Shown here one piece after another: positions 1 through 6,513 of a DNA stretch of 7,321 nucleotides. The DNA is from Candidatus Uhrbacteria bacterium. GTDB taxonomy: Bacteria; Patescibacteriota; Patescibacteriia; UBA9934; UBA10169. A model generated the notes under the pieces. It was not told where the DNA came from. It saw only the letters and a program-made list of their open reading frames with translations, and searched no databases. Position 1 is the stretch's first letter. Each line of letters begins with the position of its first letter. Both the position numbers and the translations under genes were made by a program. Location: NCBI GenBank assembly GCA_003505155.1, contig DNYJ01000011.1, positions 37,796 to 45,116 of the forward strand, written 5' to 3'.

Positions 1-1166
1 GCGGCGGCCGTCGCATCGTTCATGTGGACAAATATTTTGGTTCCATCGGCTCGCTTTACGCGTGTCTTCAACCGCCGTGATTGGTAATCGGTCATGAGAT
101 CCGCCGTGTGTGTTTCGCGGTACTTTCCCTGCCCCGGCATCCACGTTTCAAGATCAACGGCGCGTGCATCCGGCGTTCCCTGATCCCCCGTGCACTTCAA
201 GACGACTTGATAAGGAAGCTCAAGAGTCTGGTTGATGTGCTCTTGAATGGCGATCATGAAGAGGTGTTCGTTCATGCCTTCTTCCGGCGTTGCAAACGAC
301 ACCATCTCCGTCTTTTCAAATTGATGCAGACGCAAAATTCCCTTCATGTCTTTTCCGTAGGTTCCCGCTTCCCTTCGGAATGCGCTCGTGTGGGCAACGT
401 AGCGGATCGGCAAGTCTTCCTCTTTAAGGATCTGGTTCATGTGCAAAGGACCGAGCGTATGCTCCGCGCTACCGATAAGATACGCGTCGTCGGATTCGAT
501 ATGATAGCGTTCGTCCCGAGGCTCCAGACGCGCCATCTTCGCCATGACATCTGCGCGCATCATGAGAGGCGGCATGACGGGAATAAAGGGAGTGGCTTTC
601 ACGGCGAGTCCGGCCTTCTTTGCGATGCTCTCAAGTTTCTCTTTGTCCGTCAGTGTTTGCAAAATGAGTTGCACCAAAGCGAACTGAAGAAGAACCAAAT
701 CACCTTTGAGGTAGGCAAAACGCGAACCGGAAACTTCAGCGGCGGATTGTGCGTCAATCAGATCAAGATGAGCTCCAAGTTCCCAATGCTCCTTGGGCTC
801 AAAAGAAAACACAGGTTTTGAGCCGACTTCGCGCAAGATCATATTCCCCTCTTCCGAAGTCCCCACGGGCGTGTCGTCCGAGGGCAGGTTGGGAACAGCG
901 TTCAAGAGCGCTTCGAGTTCAGCCTCGACGCCGGTAAGAGCCTCTTGCGTCTTTCCTGCCGACTCTTTCAGCCGCCGCCCTTCCTCGATCTGTTTCTCCT
1001 TAGCCGCGGCATTGCGAGCTTGATTTGTGTCCCCGAGTTCCTGAACGAGACTCCGCCGCCGATCATCAAGAGCGATAATCCGCTCTGTATCAATGTCGGC
1101 GTTTTTGCGCTTTGCTATTTCTTGAATGCGCTTTGGATTCTCTCGAATAAATTGGATATCAATCAT
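1..1166 (-). CDS. serS: Seryl-tRNA synthetase, 3' end cut by the window edge
   Basis: Class II aminoacyl-tRNA synthetase that activates serine with ATP and charges tRNA-Ser (and tRNA-Sec where present) in the cytoplasm. Translation from the ATG at 1166 gives 388 residues before the left edge; the family is usually about 420-430 long, so about 35-40 C-terminal residues are missing. Residues 1-100 open with MIDIQFIREN and form the charged helical hairpin (about 30-90) that binds the tRNA long arm. The catalytic core follows: a TxE-type loop read as SAE (233-235), motif 2 with FRREAG (263-268) and HQFEKTE (281-287), and motif 3 with VDLETWMPGQ (337-346), YRE (349-351) and YQSRR (361-365). Several normally conserved positions are changed: TAE reads SAE, the usual CSN reads ADL (355-357), and the usual LNGS/T reads MNDA (382-385). 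The start overlaps the upstream stop as ATGA, and no Shine-Dalgarno is seen, so translational coupling is likely. Identity is certain; full function of the altered pocket is not. Confidence 0.96.
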   Translation of the reverse strand, partial: MIDIQFIRENPKRIQEIAKRKNADIDTERIIALDDRRRSLVQELGDTNQARNAAAKEKQIEEGRRLKESAGKTQEALTGVEAELEALLNAVPNLPSDDTPVGTSEEGNMILREVGSKPVFSFEPKEHWELGAHLDLIDAQSAAEVSGSRFAYLKGDLVLLQFALVQLILQTLTDKEKLESIAKKAGLAVKATPFIPVMPPLMMRADVMAKMARLEPRDERYHIESDDAYLIGSAEHTLGPLHMNQILKEEDLPIRYVAHTSAFRREAGTYGKDMKGILRLHQFEKTEMVSFATPEEGMNEHLFMIAIQEHINQTLELPYQVVLKCTGDQGTPDARAVDLETWMPGQGKYRETHTADLMTDYQSRRLKTRVKRADGTKIFVHMNDATAA

Positions 1167-1561
1167 AGCTTTGAGGATTTATAAGTGTCTGGCTGAAAAG
1201 ATTCCATGCGGATGATCTGAAGACTGGGCATATGGACGCTTGCCCAAGCGCGAAGATGTTCGGCAAGGGCGTGCTGATCGTATCCGACGCCGACGAGATC
1301 CGGTTTGACAAGTACAAGAACTCCATAGGATCCGAGACGCTGATCGCCGACGATCACCTCATTCACGAGAGGTTCCCGCTTGAGCGCCTCGACTCTCTCT
1401 ATAAGCTTCTCTTTTGGCGGCCGCCCCTTGAGCTCCCTGACAACCGCATCGGGAGCCACGGCCACAATAAGGTGATTGGCTCGTTTTCTTGCCTGGGAGA
1501 AGCAGAAGCGATGCCCTTCGTGGATGCCGTCAAATGTTCCGAAGAGGAGGATCGTCTTCAT
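1163..1561 (-). CDS. HxGH-type nucleotidyltransferase (cytidyltransferase-like, possible FAD synthase)
   Basis: A 132-residue protein of the nucleotidyltransferase fold that joins a CTP or ATP nucleotide to a phosphorylated substrate and releases pyrophosphate. The N-terminus carries the signature GTFDGIHEGH (residues 8-17), whose HEGH is the HxGH nucleotide-binding motif. A KPDLVGVGYDQ stretch follows in the second half, and the protein ends in YKSSKL (127-132), which occupies the place of the ISSTxIR-type closing motif. Size and motifs resemble archaeal RibL-type FAD synthases and glycerol-3-phosphate cytidylyltransferases, and the substrate cannot be told from sequence alone. I chose the ATG at 1561 because relatives begin directly with the first beta strand; an upstream in-frame TTG at 1570 would add three residues. 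A GGGA lies 4 nt before the ATG. It is the first gene after a strong promoter and overlaps serS by 4 nt (ATGA), so the two are co-transcribed. Confidence 0.86.
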   Translation of the reverse strand: MKTILLFGTFDGIHEGHRFCFSQARKRANHLIVAVAPDAVVRELKGRPPKEKLIERVEALKREPLVNEVIVGDQRLGSYGVLVLVKPDLVGVGYDQHALAEHLRAWASVHMPSLQIIRMESFQPDTYKSSKL

Positions 1562-1596
1562 AATTCCCAAAAAAATAACGGCTGTTTGGCCACTTC

Positions 1597-1625
1597 ATTG
1601 TATCCCGCGAGAGGAGGATCGTCAA
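1597..1625 (-). promoter_or_regulatory. Sigma70-type promoter for the nucleotidyltransferase-serS unit
   Basis: On the minus strand, TTGACG (1625-1620) and TACAAT (1602-1597) are separated by exactly 17 nt. The expected transcription start is near 1590, giving a leader of about 29 nt before the ATG at 1561. It lies in the 66-nt gap after greA. No clear terminator precedes it, so read-through from greA is also possible. Confidence 0.75.
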
Positions 1626-1627
1626 AG

Positions 1628-2083
1628 CTACAAAATGCGCGTGATCGTATGGCGCACCGGTCCTATGGGAAGTTCAATTTCAACGGTTTCTCCAGCTTTA
1701 GCGCCCAAAAATGCATTGCCCAAAGGAGATTCGTTGCTGATCTTCCCTTCGAGCGGATTAGCCTCATTGGCGCCGACGATCTGGAACGTCCTCGTCGTCC
1801 CTCCTGATTCCGCTTCAAAGCTGACACCGAGCTGAATCGTGTTACCTCCAGATGTTTCCTCAACAATCACCACGTCGAGAATCATACCTTCCAGCTGTTG
1901 AATACGCGTCTCATTCATCCCCTGGGCGTCCTTGGCTTCGTGATACTCAAAATTTTCTGCAAGATCGCCGAGTTCCTTCGCTTGAGAAATACGCTCCGCA
2001 ATTTCGCGGCGCGTTTCCTTTTTGCGCGTCTCGAGCTCCCGCTTCAGCTCGTCCAGTTTTTCTTGTGAGAGATAGGTCGGCAT
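1628..2083 (-). CDS. greA: Transcription elongation factor GreA
   Basis: GreA enters the secondary channel of RNA polymerase and stimulates cleavage of the backtracked transcript so that elongation can resume. The 151-residue protein is close to the usual 155-160. Residues 1-75 form the N-terminal coiled coil, starting MPTYLSQEKLDELK. Its tip reads DLAENFEYHEAK (40-51), with acidic D40 and E43 at the positions of E. coli D41 and E44 that coordinate the catalytic metal. Residues 80-151 form the FKBP-like C-terminal domain with NEANPLEGKISNESPLG (106-122), a hallmark of the family. The ATG at 2083 matches the family N-terminus exactly and no in-frame upstream ATG, GTG or TTG fits. The only good Shine-Dalgarno (GGAGG, 2115-2111) is 27 nt upstream, which is too far for normal use. 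The gene has its own promoter in the gap after mrdA and ends with TAG. Confidence 0.97.
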   Translation of the reverse strand: MPTYLSQEKLDELKRELETRKKETRREIAERISQAKELGDLAENFEYHEAKDAQGMNETRIQQLEGMILDVVIVEETSGGNTIQLGVSFEAESGGTTRTFQIVGANEANPLEGKISNESPLGNAFLGAKAGETVEIELPIGPVRHTITRIL

Positions 2084-2085
2084 AT

Positions 2086-2095
2086 CCGGTACCGG
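2086..2095. repeat. Perfect 10-bp palindrome in the greA leader
   Basis: CCGGTACCGG reads the same on both strands and ends 3 nt before the greA ATG. In RNA it could form only a short CCG/CGG hairpin with a GUAC loop. As DNA it could be a dimer binding site, but it lies downstream of the predicted start of transcription. Function unknown. Confidence 0.5.
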
Positions 2096-2133
2096 GTATA
2101 AAAATAAAATCCTCCGAATTGGATGGTCTTCAA

Positions 2134-2162
2134 AGACTACGCGGTTTTAAAACTGGTGTCAA
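2134..2162 (-). promoter_or_regulatory. Sigma70-type promoter for greA
   Basis: On the minus strand a consensus TTGACA (2162-2157) is followed after 17 nt by TAGTCT (2139-2134), a weak -10 that keeps the first T, the A and the last T of TATAAT. Transcription should start near 2127, leaving a leader of about 44 nt that contains GGAGG and the CCGGTACCGG palindrome. This is the only convincing promoter in the mrdA-greA gap. Confidence 0.65.
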
Positions 2163-2186
2163 GCGCACTGTGGCTTGTAGCATGCA

Positions 2187-4100
2187 CTACCGATTCGCGA
2201 ACCACCAGGCGTAAATGTCGCGGGCGAGAGGGGCGGCGACGGCTGATCCTTCTCCGCCTTCTTCGATGAGGACCGTGACGACGAGCTCGGGATTCTCGTA
2301 GGGACCGAAAGACGTGAACCATGCATGATTCTCACGATCTCCTCCGGCCTGCGCCGTTCCCGTTTTCCCCGCCACGGGTTTTGGAAGAAGCGCGAGCGAA
2401 CGCGCGGAACCTTCCGTTACGGCTTGGCGCATGCCTCGGCGAACAACACTAATCGTCTCGCGGCTCATGACTTCCCCGGAACGCACAACAGGCTCAAACT
2501 GGATTTCCACTCCGTTCCTTTCCGTCGAAGCGAGCAGATGCGGTTCAAAAAGAACGCCGCCATTAGCCAACACGGACGTTGCGACCGCCATCTGCAGAGG
2601 CGTTACGAGGATGTCGCCTTGGCCGATCGCCGCATGGTAGGTATCTCCAATATACCACCTCTCACCCTTGACTTCTTCCTTCCATGCCTTGCTTGGCAAA
2701 AATCCATTCGCTTCCTCCGGCAGATCAATGCCGGTTGGCTCTCCAAACCCAAAGAGCTTCGCCTGCTCGGTGATACGTTCGATCCCAAGCCCGCGGAAAT
2801 CACCCAGTCCCCCGCCGATGATGTAGAAAAACGTGTTCACGGATTCCGCAATGGCTTTGACGACATTTGTTGTTCCATGTCCGCCCGCCTTCCAGTCCGG
2901 AAAAAACCAGCTGGCAACCGCCACGCCTCCCGTGGAAAGAAAGCTGGTCTTCTCGCTGATAAGTCCGTCTTCAAGCGCGATGGCCGCGACAGTCGGCTTG
3001 AACGTGGATCCCGGGGGAAACTCACCCATCACGGCTCGCGGAAACATTGGCCGATCCTCGTCTTCCAGCAAAGCTCGGTAGACATTCGGGGAAATACCTT
3101 CGGCAAAAGCGTTGTTGTCGTATCCCGGTGTCGAAACGAGTGCGCGAACTCCGCCGTCGCGCGGATTAAGAACAATAACCGTTCCCCGGCGTTTGCCAAT
3201 GACTGACAGAGAAGCCGCCAGACGCTCTTCGATGAACAGGGAGAGTTCTCCATCAAGCGTGAGGCGGAGATTGTATCCGGCGACCGGCTCTTCCTTGCGA
3301 ATGAGCGTCTCGGAGCGTCCCAAGGCGTTCACTTCCACTGTGCGAGTTCCGGGCGATCCCCGCAGGATCGTTTCATAGGACGCTTCAAGACCCTGCTTCC
3401 CCAACTTATCTGTTCGTTGGTAGCCGCTCGCGCGTTTGGCTTCATACTCTTCGGGAGAAATAAACCCGGTGTAGCCAAGGACATGGGAAAGCGCAGAGAG
3501 CGGGCCTTCTTCATACGATCGAACCGTAAATAGTTCTGCGGAGATTCCCGGCAAGCGTTCCTCTGCCAAATAGAGCTTTAAGGCCGATTCATAGGAGAGT
3601 GGTAAGTCAACGGGGATCGCATCGCCCTCCTTTCCAGAATCGTTTGCGATGGCAAGATCCAGATCCGTTGGCGACAAATCGGCAAGCCGCGCCGCCTCTT
3701 CCAGAACCGATAGACGCTCCGATCTTTCCGACGGAAGCTCCGAAGGCGTGATCACCAGCGTGAATGCGGGGGCATTTTGAACCAACTGGCGGCCTTGCGA
3801 GTCGTACATCACGCCTCGAGTTGCGGGCAGAACAAGCGTCCTCGTCCTGTTTTGTTCGGCGACGGCGCGATAAGCGTCCCCTTCAAACGTCTGAAGATAA
3901 AGAGCCTTTCCCAAAAAAAGCGCAAAAATGATTACCAAAACGGCAAATGCCAACATGAGTTGGCGAAACGTGAGCAATGTCTCGTTGAAACGCGCGCGCA
4001 GGCGTAGAGAGAGAAGAGCGTCGGGCGCCACGTCCAAAGCGGCTCGAGAGGAAGGCGCGAGACGATCTGTTGAATGCTCTATGGGAAACCATGTATTCAC
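2187..4100 (-). CDS. mrdA: Penicillin-binding protein 2, elongasome transpeptidase
   Basis: Monofunctional class B PBP that cross-links peptidoglycan during lateral wall growth, acting outside the membrane with the MreBCD complex and normally RodA. The 637-residue protein has a cytoplasmic stretch of about 45 residues, one membrane anchor (about 46-68), a dimerisation/pedestal domain (about 85-275, with the TRGVMYD motif near 94) and the transpeptidase domain (about 300-637). The three active-site motifs are intact: STFK with nucleophile S365 and K368, SVN at 420-422, and KTG at 579-581. The GYTG and KQGLE motifs typical of PBP2 lie at 209-212 and 235-239. The start is a GTG that overlaps the mreD stop as GTGA. 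No Shine-Dalgarno is visible and the next Met (49) lies inside the anchor, so coupled translation from the GTG is the best model. The gene ends in TAG, followed by greA instead of the common partner rodA. Confidence 0.95.
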   Translation of the reverse strand: MNTWFPIEHSTDRLAPSSRAALDVAPDALLSLRLRARFNETLLTFRQLMLAFAVLVIIFALFLGKALYLQTFEGDAYRAVAEQNRTRTLVLPATRGVMYDSQGRQLVQNAPAFTLVITPSELPSERSERLSVLEEAARLADLSPTDLDLAIANDSGKEGDAIPVDLPLSYESALKLYLAEERLPGISAELFTVRSYEEGPLSALSHVLGYTGFISPEEYEAKRASGYQRTDKLGKQGLEASYETILRGSPGTRTVEVNALGRSETLIRKEEPVAGYNLRLTLDGELSLFIEERLAASLSVIGKRRGTVIVLNPRDGGVRALVSTPGYDNNAFAEGISPNVYRALLEDEDRPMFPRAVMGEFPPGSTFKPTVAAIALEDGLISEKTSFLSTGGVAVASWFFPDWKAGGHGTTNVVKAIAESVNTFFYIIGGGLGDFRGLGIERITEQAKLFGFGEPTGIDLPEEANGFLPSKAWKEEVKGERWYIGDTYHAAIGQGDILVTPLQMAVATSVLANGGVLFEPHLLASTERNGVEIQFEPVVRSGEVMSRETISVVRRGMRQAVTEGSARSLALLPKPVAGKTGTAQAGGDRENHAWFTSFGPYENPELVVTVLIEEGGEGSAVAAPLARDIYAWWFANR

Positions 4101-4612
4101 AAGGATGAGTCTTTGCGTTTGAATGAAAAGCGCTCGCGCACGCGAAGAAAACTAAGAAAGAGAAGGCCGATCCCAAGAAAAAATTCTGCAAAGAGAACGC
4201 TCTCGTAGAGAAGAAACCCGTTGAAAGCCAGGGAGAGCGGACTTGGTGAAAAGAATCGGAACAGCGCTTCGACCAGCATCCAGCCTATGGAAACAGTGAG
4301 GGATAGTCCAAGAAGTCCGTAGAGAGAGTGTCGAGAGAAGATGCGGCCGCTCGCATAGACCAAGACGGCGATCATGACAAAGGCGATCACTGTTTTTGAC
4401 GACCAAAGCGAGAGAGCAAAATAGTCGTACCACACGCCCCAAGCCAAAAGATACCAAGCGCCGATGCGGCTGGGAATTTGATGGTAGAGCCAAACGCCGA
4501 CGATGGGTACAAGCGGGATGATGCTCCATGGAAACGGCAGGGATGACACGAATCCGGTTTCCATCGCCGCGAGAAAAAGAAACAACAGGCTGTAAAGAAG
4601 AGCTCGGCTCAT
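4097..4612 (-). CDS. mreD: Rod shape-determining membrane protein MreD
   Basis: Integral membrane component of the elongasome that binds MreC and helps link cytoplasmic MreB filaments to wall synthesis. The 171-residue protein is almost entirely hydrophobic. Likely membrane segments lie near residues 4-22, 29-45, 51-69, 73-89, 97-117 and 133-157, followed by a basic cytoplasmic tail (RVRERFSFKRK, 157-167). Size (usual 160-190) and segment count match MreD. Sequence in this family is poorly conserved, so the assignment rests largely on topology and on position between mreC and mrdA. The ATG overlaps the mreC stop by 4 nt (ATGA) and the TGA stop overlaps the mrdA GTG by 4 nt. No Shine-Dalgarno precedes it, which fits translational coupling in one operon. 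Confidence 0.9.
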   Translation of the reverse strand: MSRALLYSLLFLFLAAMETGFVSSLPFPWSIIPLVPIVGVWLYHQIPSRIGAWYLLAWGVWYDYFALSLWSSKTVIAFVMIAVLVYASGRIFSRHSLYGLLGLSLTVSIGWMLVEALFRFFSPSPLSLAFNGFLLYESVLFAEFFLGIGLLFLSFLRVRERFSFKRKDSSL

Positions 4613-5412
4613 AGGCCGGAAGGGCGTCCAATGACGCCGACCGTTTGGTACAAGCGGGCATCAACCAGAGGCTCAATCGTCGCCCGTTGAAAGGGTTGAG
4701 TGTCGTCCGTTGAGACGACGGTGATAAATCCGATGACGAGCCCCTCCGGAATGTTGGACTCAAGACCGGAAGTAAAAACCAGATCATCGACTTGAATCTC
4801 CACCTGTTGCGGGATGAAGCCAAACTCGAGGAGCGAGCCTTTGGCGCCTTCGCTCACGCCGATGGTTCCGGGCTCGAGAATCTTCGAAGCAATACGACTG
4901 CGGTGATCTGTCAGAAGGCGTACGATGGAGAGGTGGGTGCGGGTGCGCTCGATCGTGCCTACCAAAATGCCGTCTTCCACCACGACAGCCGAGCCTTCGG
5001 ACAATCCGTCGAACGTGCCCTTATTGATGACGAATTCGGCTCGTGCTCCATCAAACGACCGAGCGATCACTTGCGCGGGGATGATCGCATAAGGAGCGCC
5101 TTCTTCACGCGTGAAAGAAAGTAAGGAACGAAGTTCGTCGTTTTCCCGGCGCAGACGTTCCGCATCGAGCGTTGTGAGCGATAAGGAGGCGACGCGTTCT
5201 CGCAAGACGGACAACTCTTTTTGAAACTCATCGTAGGTGCGCAGATAACTGATCGTCCTTCCGAAAGACGCCCCCATCCCCGCAAAACTGCGCTGAAGAA
5301 AAAAGATCGGGCGCAAGCCGATCCCTTCAAGGAGAAGAATACCCGCGACCAGAAAACTGACAAACCCCATGAGTGACCGCCGGACCCGTTTGGAGATTCG
5401 CGGATGTCGCAT
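4609..5412 (-). CDS. mreC: Rod shape-determining protein MreC
   Basis: Bitopic elongasome protein that connects MreB and MreD with PBP2 on the outer face of the membrane. With the ATG at 5412 the product has 267 residues, close to the family's usual 270-300. A basic start (MRHPRISKRVRR) precedes one membrane segment (about 13-32), a coiled coil rich in charged heptads (about 58-100), and the beta-rich MreC domain (about 108-262). Family signatures are visible: VINKGTFDGLSEGSAVV (128-144) and VFTSGLESNIPEGLVIG (212-228). The reading frame stays open upstream for another 62 codons inside mreB, but those residues look like antisense-style noise and lack conserved character, so the start at 5412, 7 nt after the mreB stop, is preferred. 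No Shine-Dalgarno is visible. It is the second gene of the mreB-mreC-mreD-mrdA run. Confidence 0.95.
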   Translation of the reverse strand: MRHPRISKRVRRSLMGFVSFLVAGILLLEGIGLRPIFFLQRSFAGMGASFGRTISYLRTYDEFQKELSVLRERVASLSLTTLDAERLRRENDELRSLLSFTREEGAPYAIIPAQVIARSFDGARAEFVINKGTFDGLSEGSAVVVEDGILVGTIERTRTHLSIVRLLTDHRSRIASKILEPGTIGVSEGAKGSLLEFGFIPQQVEIQVDDLVFTSGLESNIPEGLVIGFITVVSTDDTQPFQRATIEPLVDARLYQTVGVIGRPSGL

Positions 5413-5419
5413 ACGATGA

Positions 5420-6475
5420 TCAGATAATGGAAGTGTCCGTGGCTGATGGGAGAGCAATGTCCGCGAGAAGGGCGTCATCTTCAAGAAGATGCCCCGTCCC
5501 CCGCACCACCGTCGTTGTCGGATCTTCGGCCACACGGACGGGAATGGCCGTTCCCCGCGAAATAAGACGGTCCAGTCCGCGCAGAAGCGATCCGCCACCG
5601 GTCATGACGATCCCGCGTTCGTAGATGTCGGCCACCAGTTCCGGAGGAGTGATTTCGAGTGCCGCCTTAACCTGTTCGAGGATCGTATCAATCGATCGGC
5701 TCAATGCTTCCCGAATCTGCGCATCCGTAACCATGATTTCTTTCGGAAGACCAGTGATCATGTCGCGCCCGCGCATTTCCATTTCAAGCGGTTCTGCAAG
5801 TTCAATAGCGCTTCCAATGCGCATTTTGATTTTTTCGGCCACACGTTCGCCCAGCATCAAATTAAAAACGTCGCGCGCGTATTGAATAATATTCTTGTTC
5901 ATTTCGTCGCCTGCGACAGGAAGGGATTTCCACGTTACGATTCCCGCAAGCGAGATGACGGAGATTTCCGTTTTCCCTCCCCCGATGTCCACGATCATAG
6001 TCCCCAAAGAGTCGGAGATGGGAAGCCTTGCTCCAAGAGCGGACGCCATAGGAGCTTCCACAAGAAAAACTTCGCGCGCTCCGGCGAAGGTTGTGGCGTC
6101 TTCAACGGCTTTTCGTTCAACTTCGGTGATGTCGAGAGGAACGCCGATCACGACGCGCGGTCTTGGAATGATCGTAAAGGACTCCTTATGGACGCGATCA
6201 ATAAAGTATTTCAGCATTTTTTCCGTTATGTCGAAATCGGAAATGAGTCCCTTTTGGAGCGGTTTCGCGGTGAGGACGTGAGGCGGAGTTTTCCCCAGCA
6301 TGTCTTGCGCGTCCACTCCGACGGCTAAGATTTGATTGGTGCGCGTATTGATAGCTACGACGGACGGTTCGTCGATCACCAGTCCCAAATCCCGCACAAA
6401 AACACGCGTGTTGGAGGTTCCAAGATCAATGCCCAGATCATGAGAAAAGCGTCCGAAGAGTTTATTCAACAGCAT
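5420..6475 (-). CDS. mreB: Actin-like cell-shape protein MreB with altered hydrolysis residues
   Basis: Bacterial actin that forms antiparallel double filaments on the inner membrane and guides lateral wall synthesis. The 351 residues match the usual 330-350. A short hydrophobic and basic N-terminus (MLLNKLFGRF) can act as the membrane-binding helix. Phosphate-1 (DLGIDLGTSNT, 13-23), phosphate-2 (VDIGGGKTE, 162-170) and the adenosine motif (IVMTGGGSLLRG, 289-300) are all present, so nucleotide binding looks intact. Two positions differ from typical MreB: the Glu before Pro in EEP is Ala141 (VEAP, 139-142), and the Thr after GGG is Lys168. By comparison with Caulobacter MreB E140/T167 and the equivalent Hsp70 Glu and Thr, these are residues linked to ATP hydrolysis. 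I chose the ATG at 6475 because it gives the family N-terminus; the frame stays open for 50 more codons upstream but overlaps the previous gene. Its own promoter sits immediately upstream. Confidence 0.97.
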   Translation of the reverse strand: MLLNKLFGRFSHDLGIDLGTSNTRVFVRDLGLVIDEPSVVAINTRTNQILAVGVDAQDMLGKTPPHVLTAKPLQKGLISDFDITEKMLKYFIDRVHKESFTIIPRPRVVIGVPLDITEVERKAVEDATTFAGAREVFLVEAPMASALGARLPISDSLGTMIVDIGGGKTEISVISLAGIVTWKSLPVAGDEMNKNIIQYARDVFNLMLGERVAEKIKMRIGSAIELAEPLEMEMRGRDMITGLPKEIMVTDAQIREALSRSIDTILEQVKAALEITPPELVADIYERGIVMTGGGSLLRGLDRLISRGTAIPVRVAEDPTTTVVRGTGHLLEDDALLADIALPSATDTSII

Positions 6476-6484
6476 AGTTCGGAC

Positions 6485-6513
6485 ATTGTAACGCAATGGG
6501 AAGCCTCTTACAA
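6485..6513 (-). promoter_or_regulatory. Sigma70-type promoter for mreB, likely leaderless transcript
   Basis: On the minus strand TTGTAA (6513-6508) and TACAAT (6490-6485) are separated by exactly 17 nt. Only 9 nt lie between the -10 box and the mreB ATG. With normal spacing transcription starts at an A near 6478-6479, leaving a leader of about 3-4 nt with no room for a ribosome binding site. The -35 box overlaps the stop codon of the preceding membrane-protein gene. Confidence 0.7.

Noticed and set aside
81..821. Plus-strand open frame of 246 codons
   Set aside because: It lies wholly opposite serS, whose conserved motifs are clear. The product has no recognisable domain; it is an antisense shadow.
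1578..1592. GGC-CAAACA-GCC followed by a T-run on the minus strand, considered as a terminator after greA
   Set aside because: A 3-bp stem is too weak, and it lies downstream of the nucleotidyltransferase promoter, where it would fall within that gene's own leader.
1232..1807. Plus-strand open frame of 191 codons
   Set aside because: It spans opposite two real genes, a promoter and an intergenic gap, and its product has no family character.
2160..2177. Hairpin CAAGC/GCTTG with an 8-nt loop after mrdA, considered as a terminator
   Set aside because: The stem is only 5 bp, no T-run follows, and it overlaps the greA -35 box.
2325..3206. Plus-strand open frame of 293 codons opposite mrdA
   Set aside because: Low-complexity basic product with no motif, fully antisense to the PBP2 transpeptidase domain.
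5413..5598. Longer mreC start 62 codons upstream
   Set aside because: The extra residues lie inside the mreB coding region and lack MreC character; the ATG at 5412 gives the normal family length.
5489..6328. Plus-strand open frame of 279 codons opposite mreB
   Set aside because: His-, Arg- and Phe-rich translation typical of an antisense shadow; mreB is certain on the other strand.
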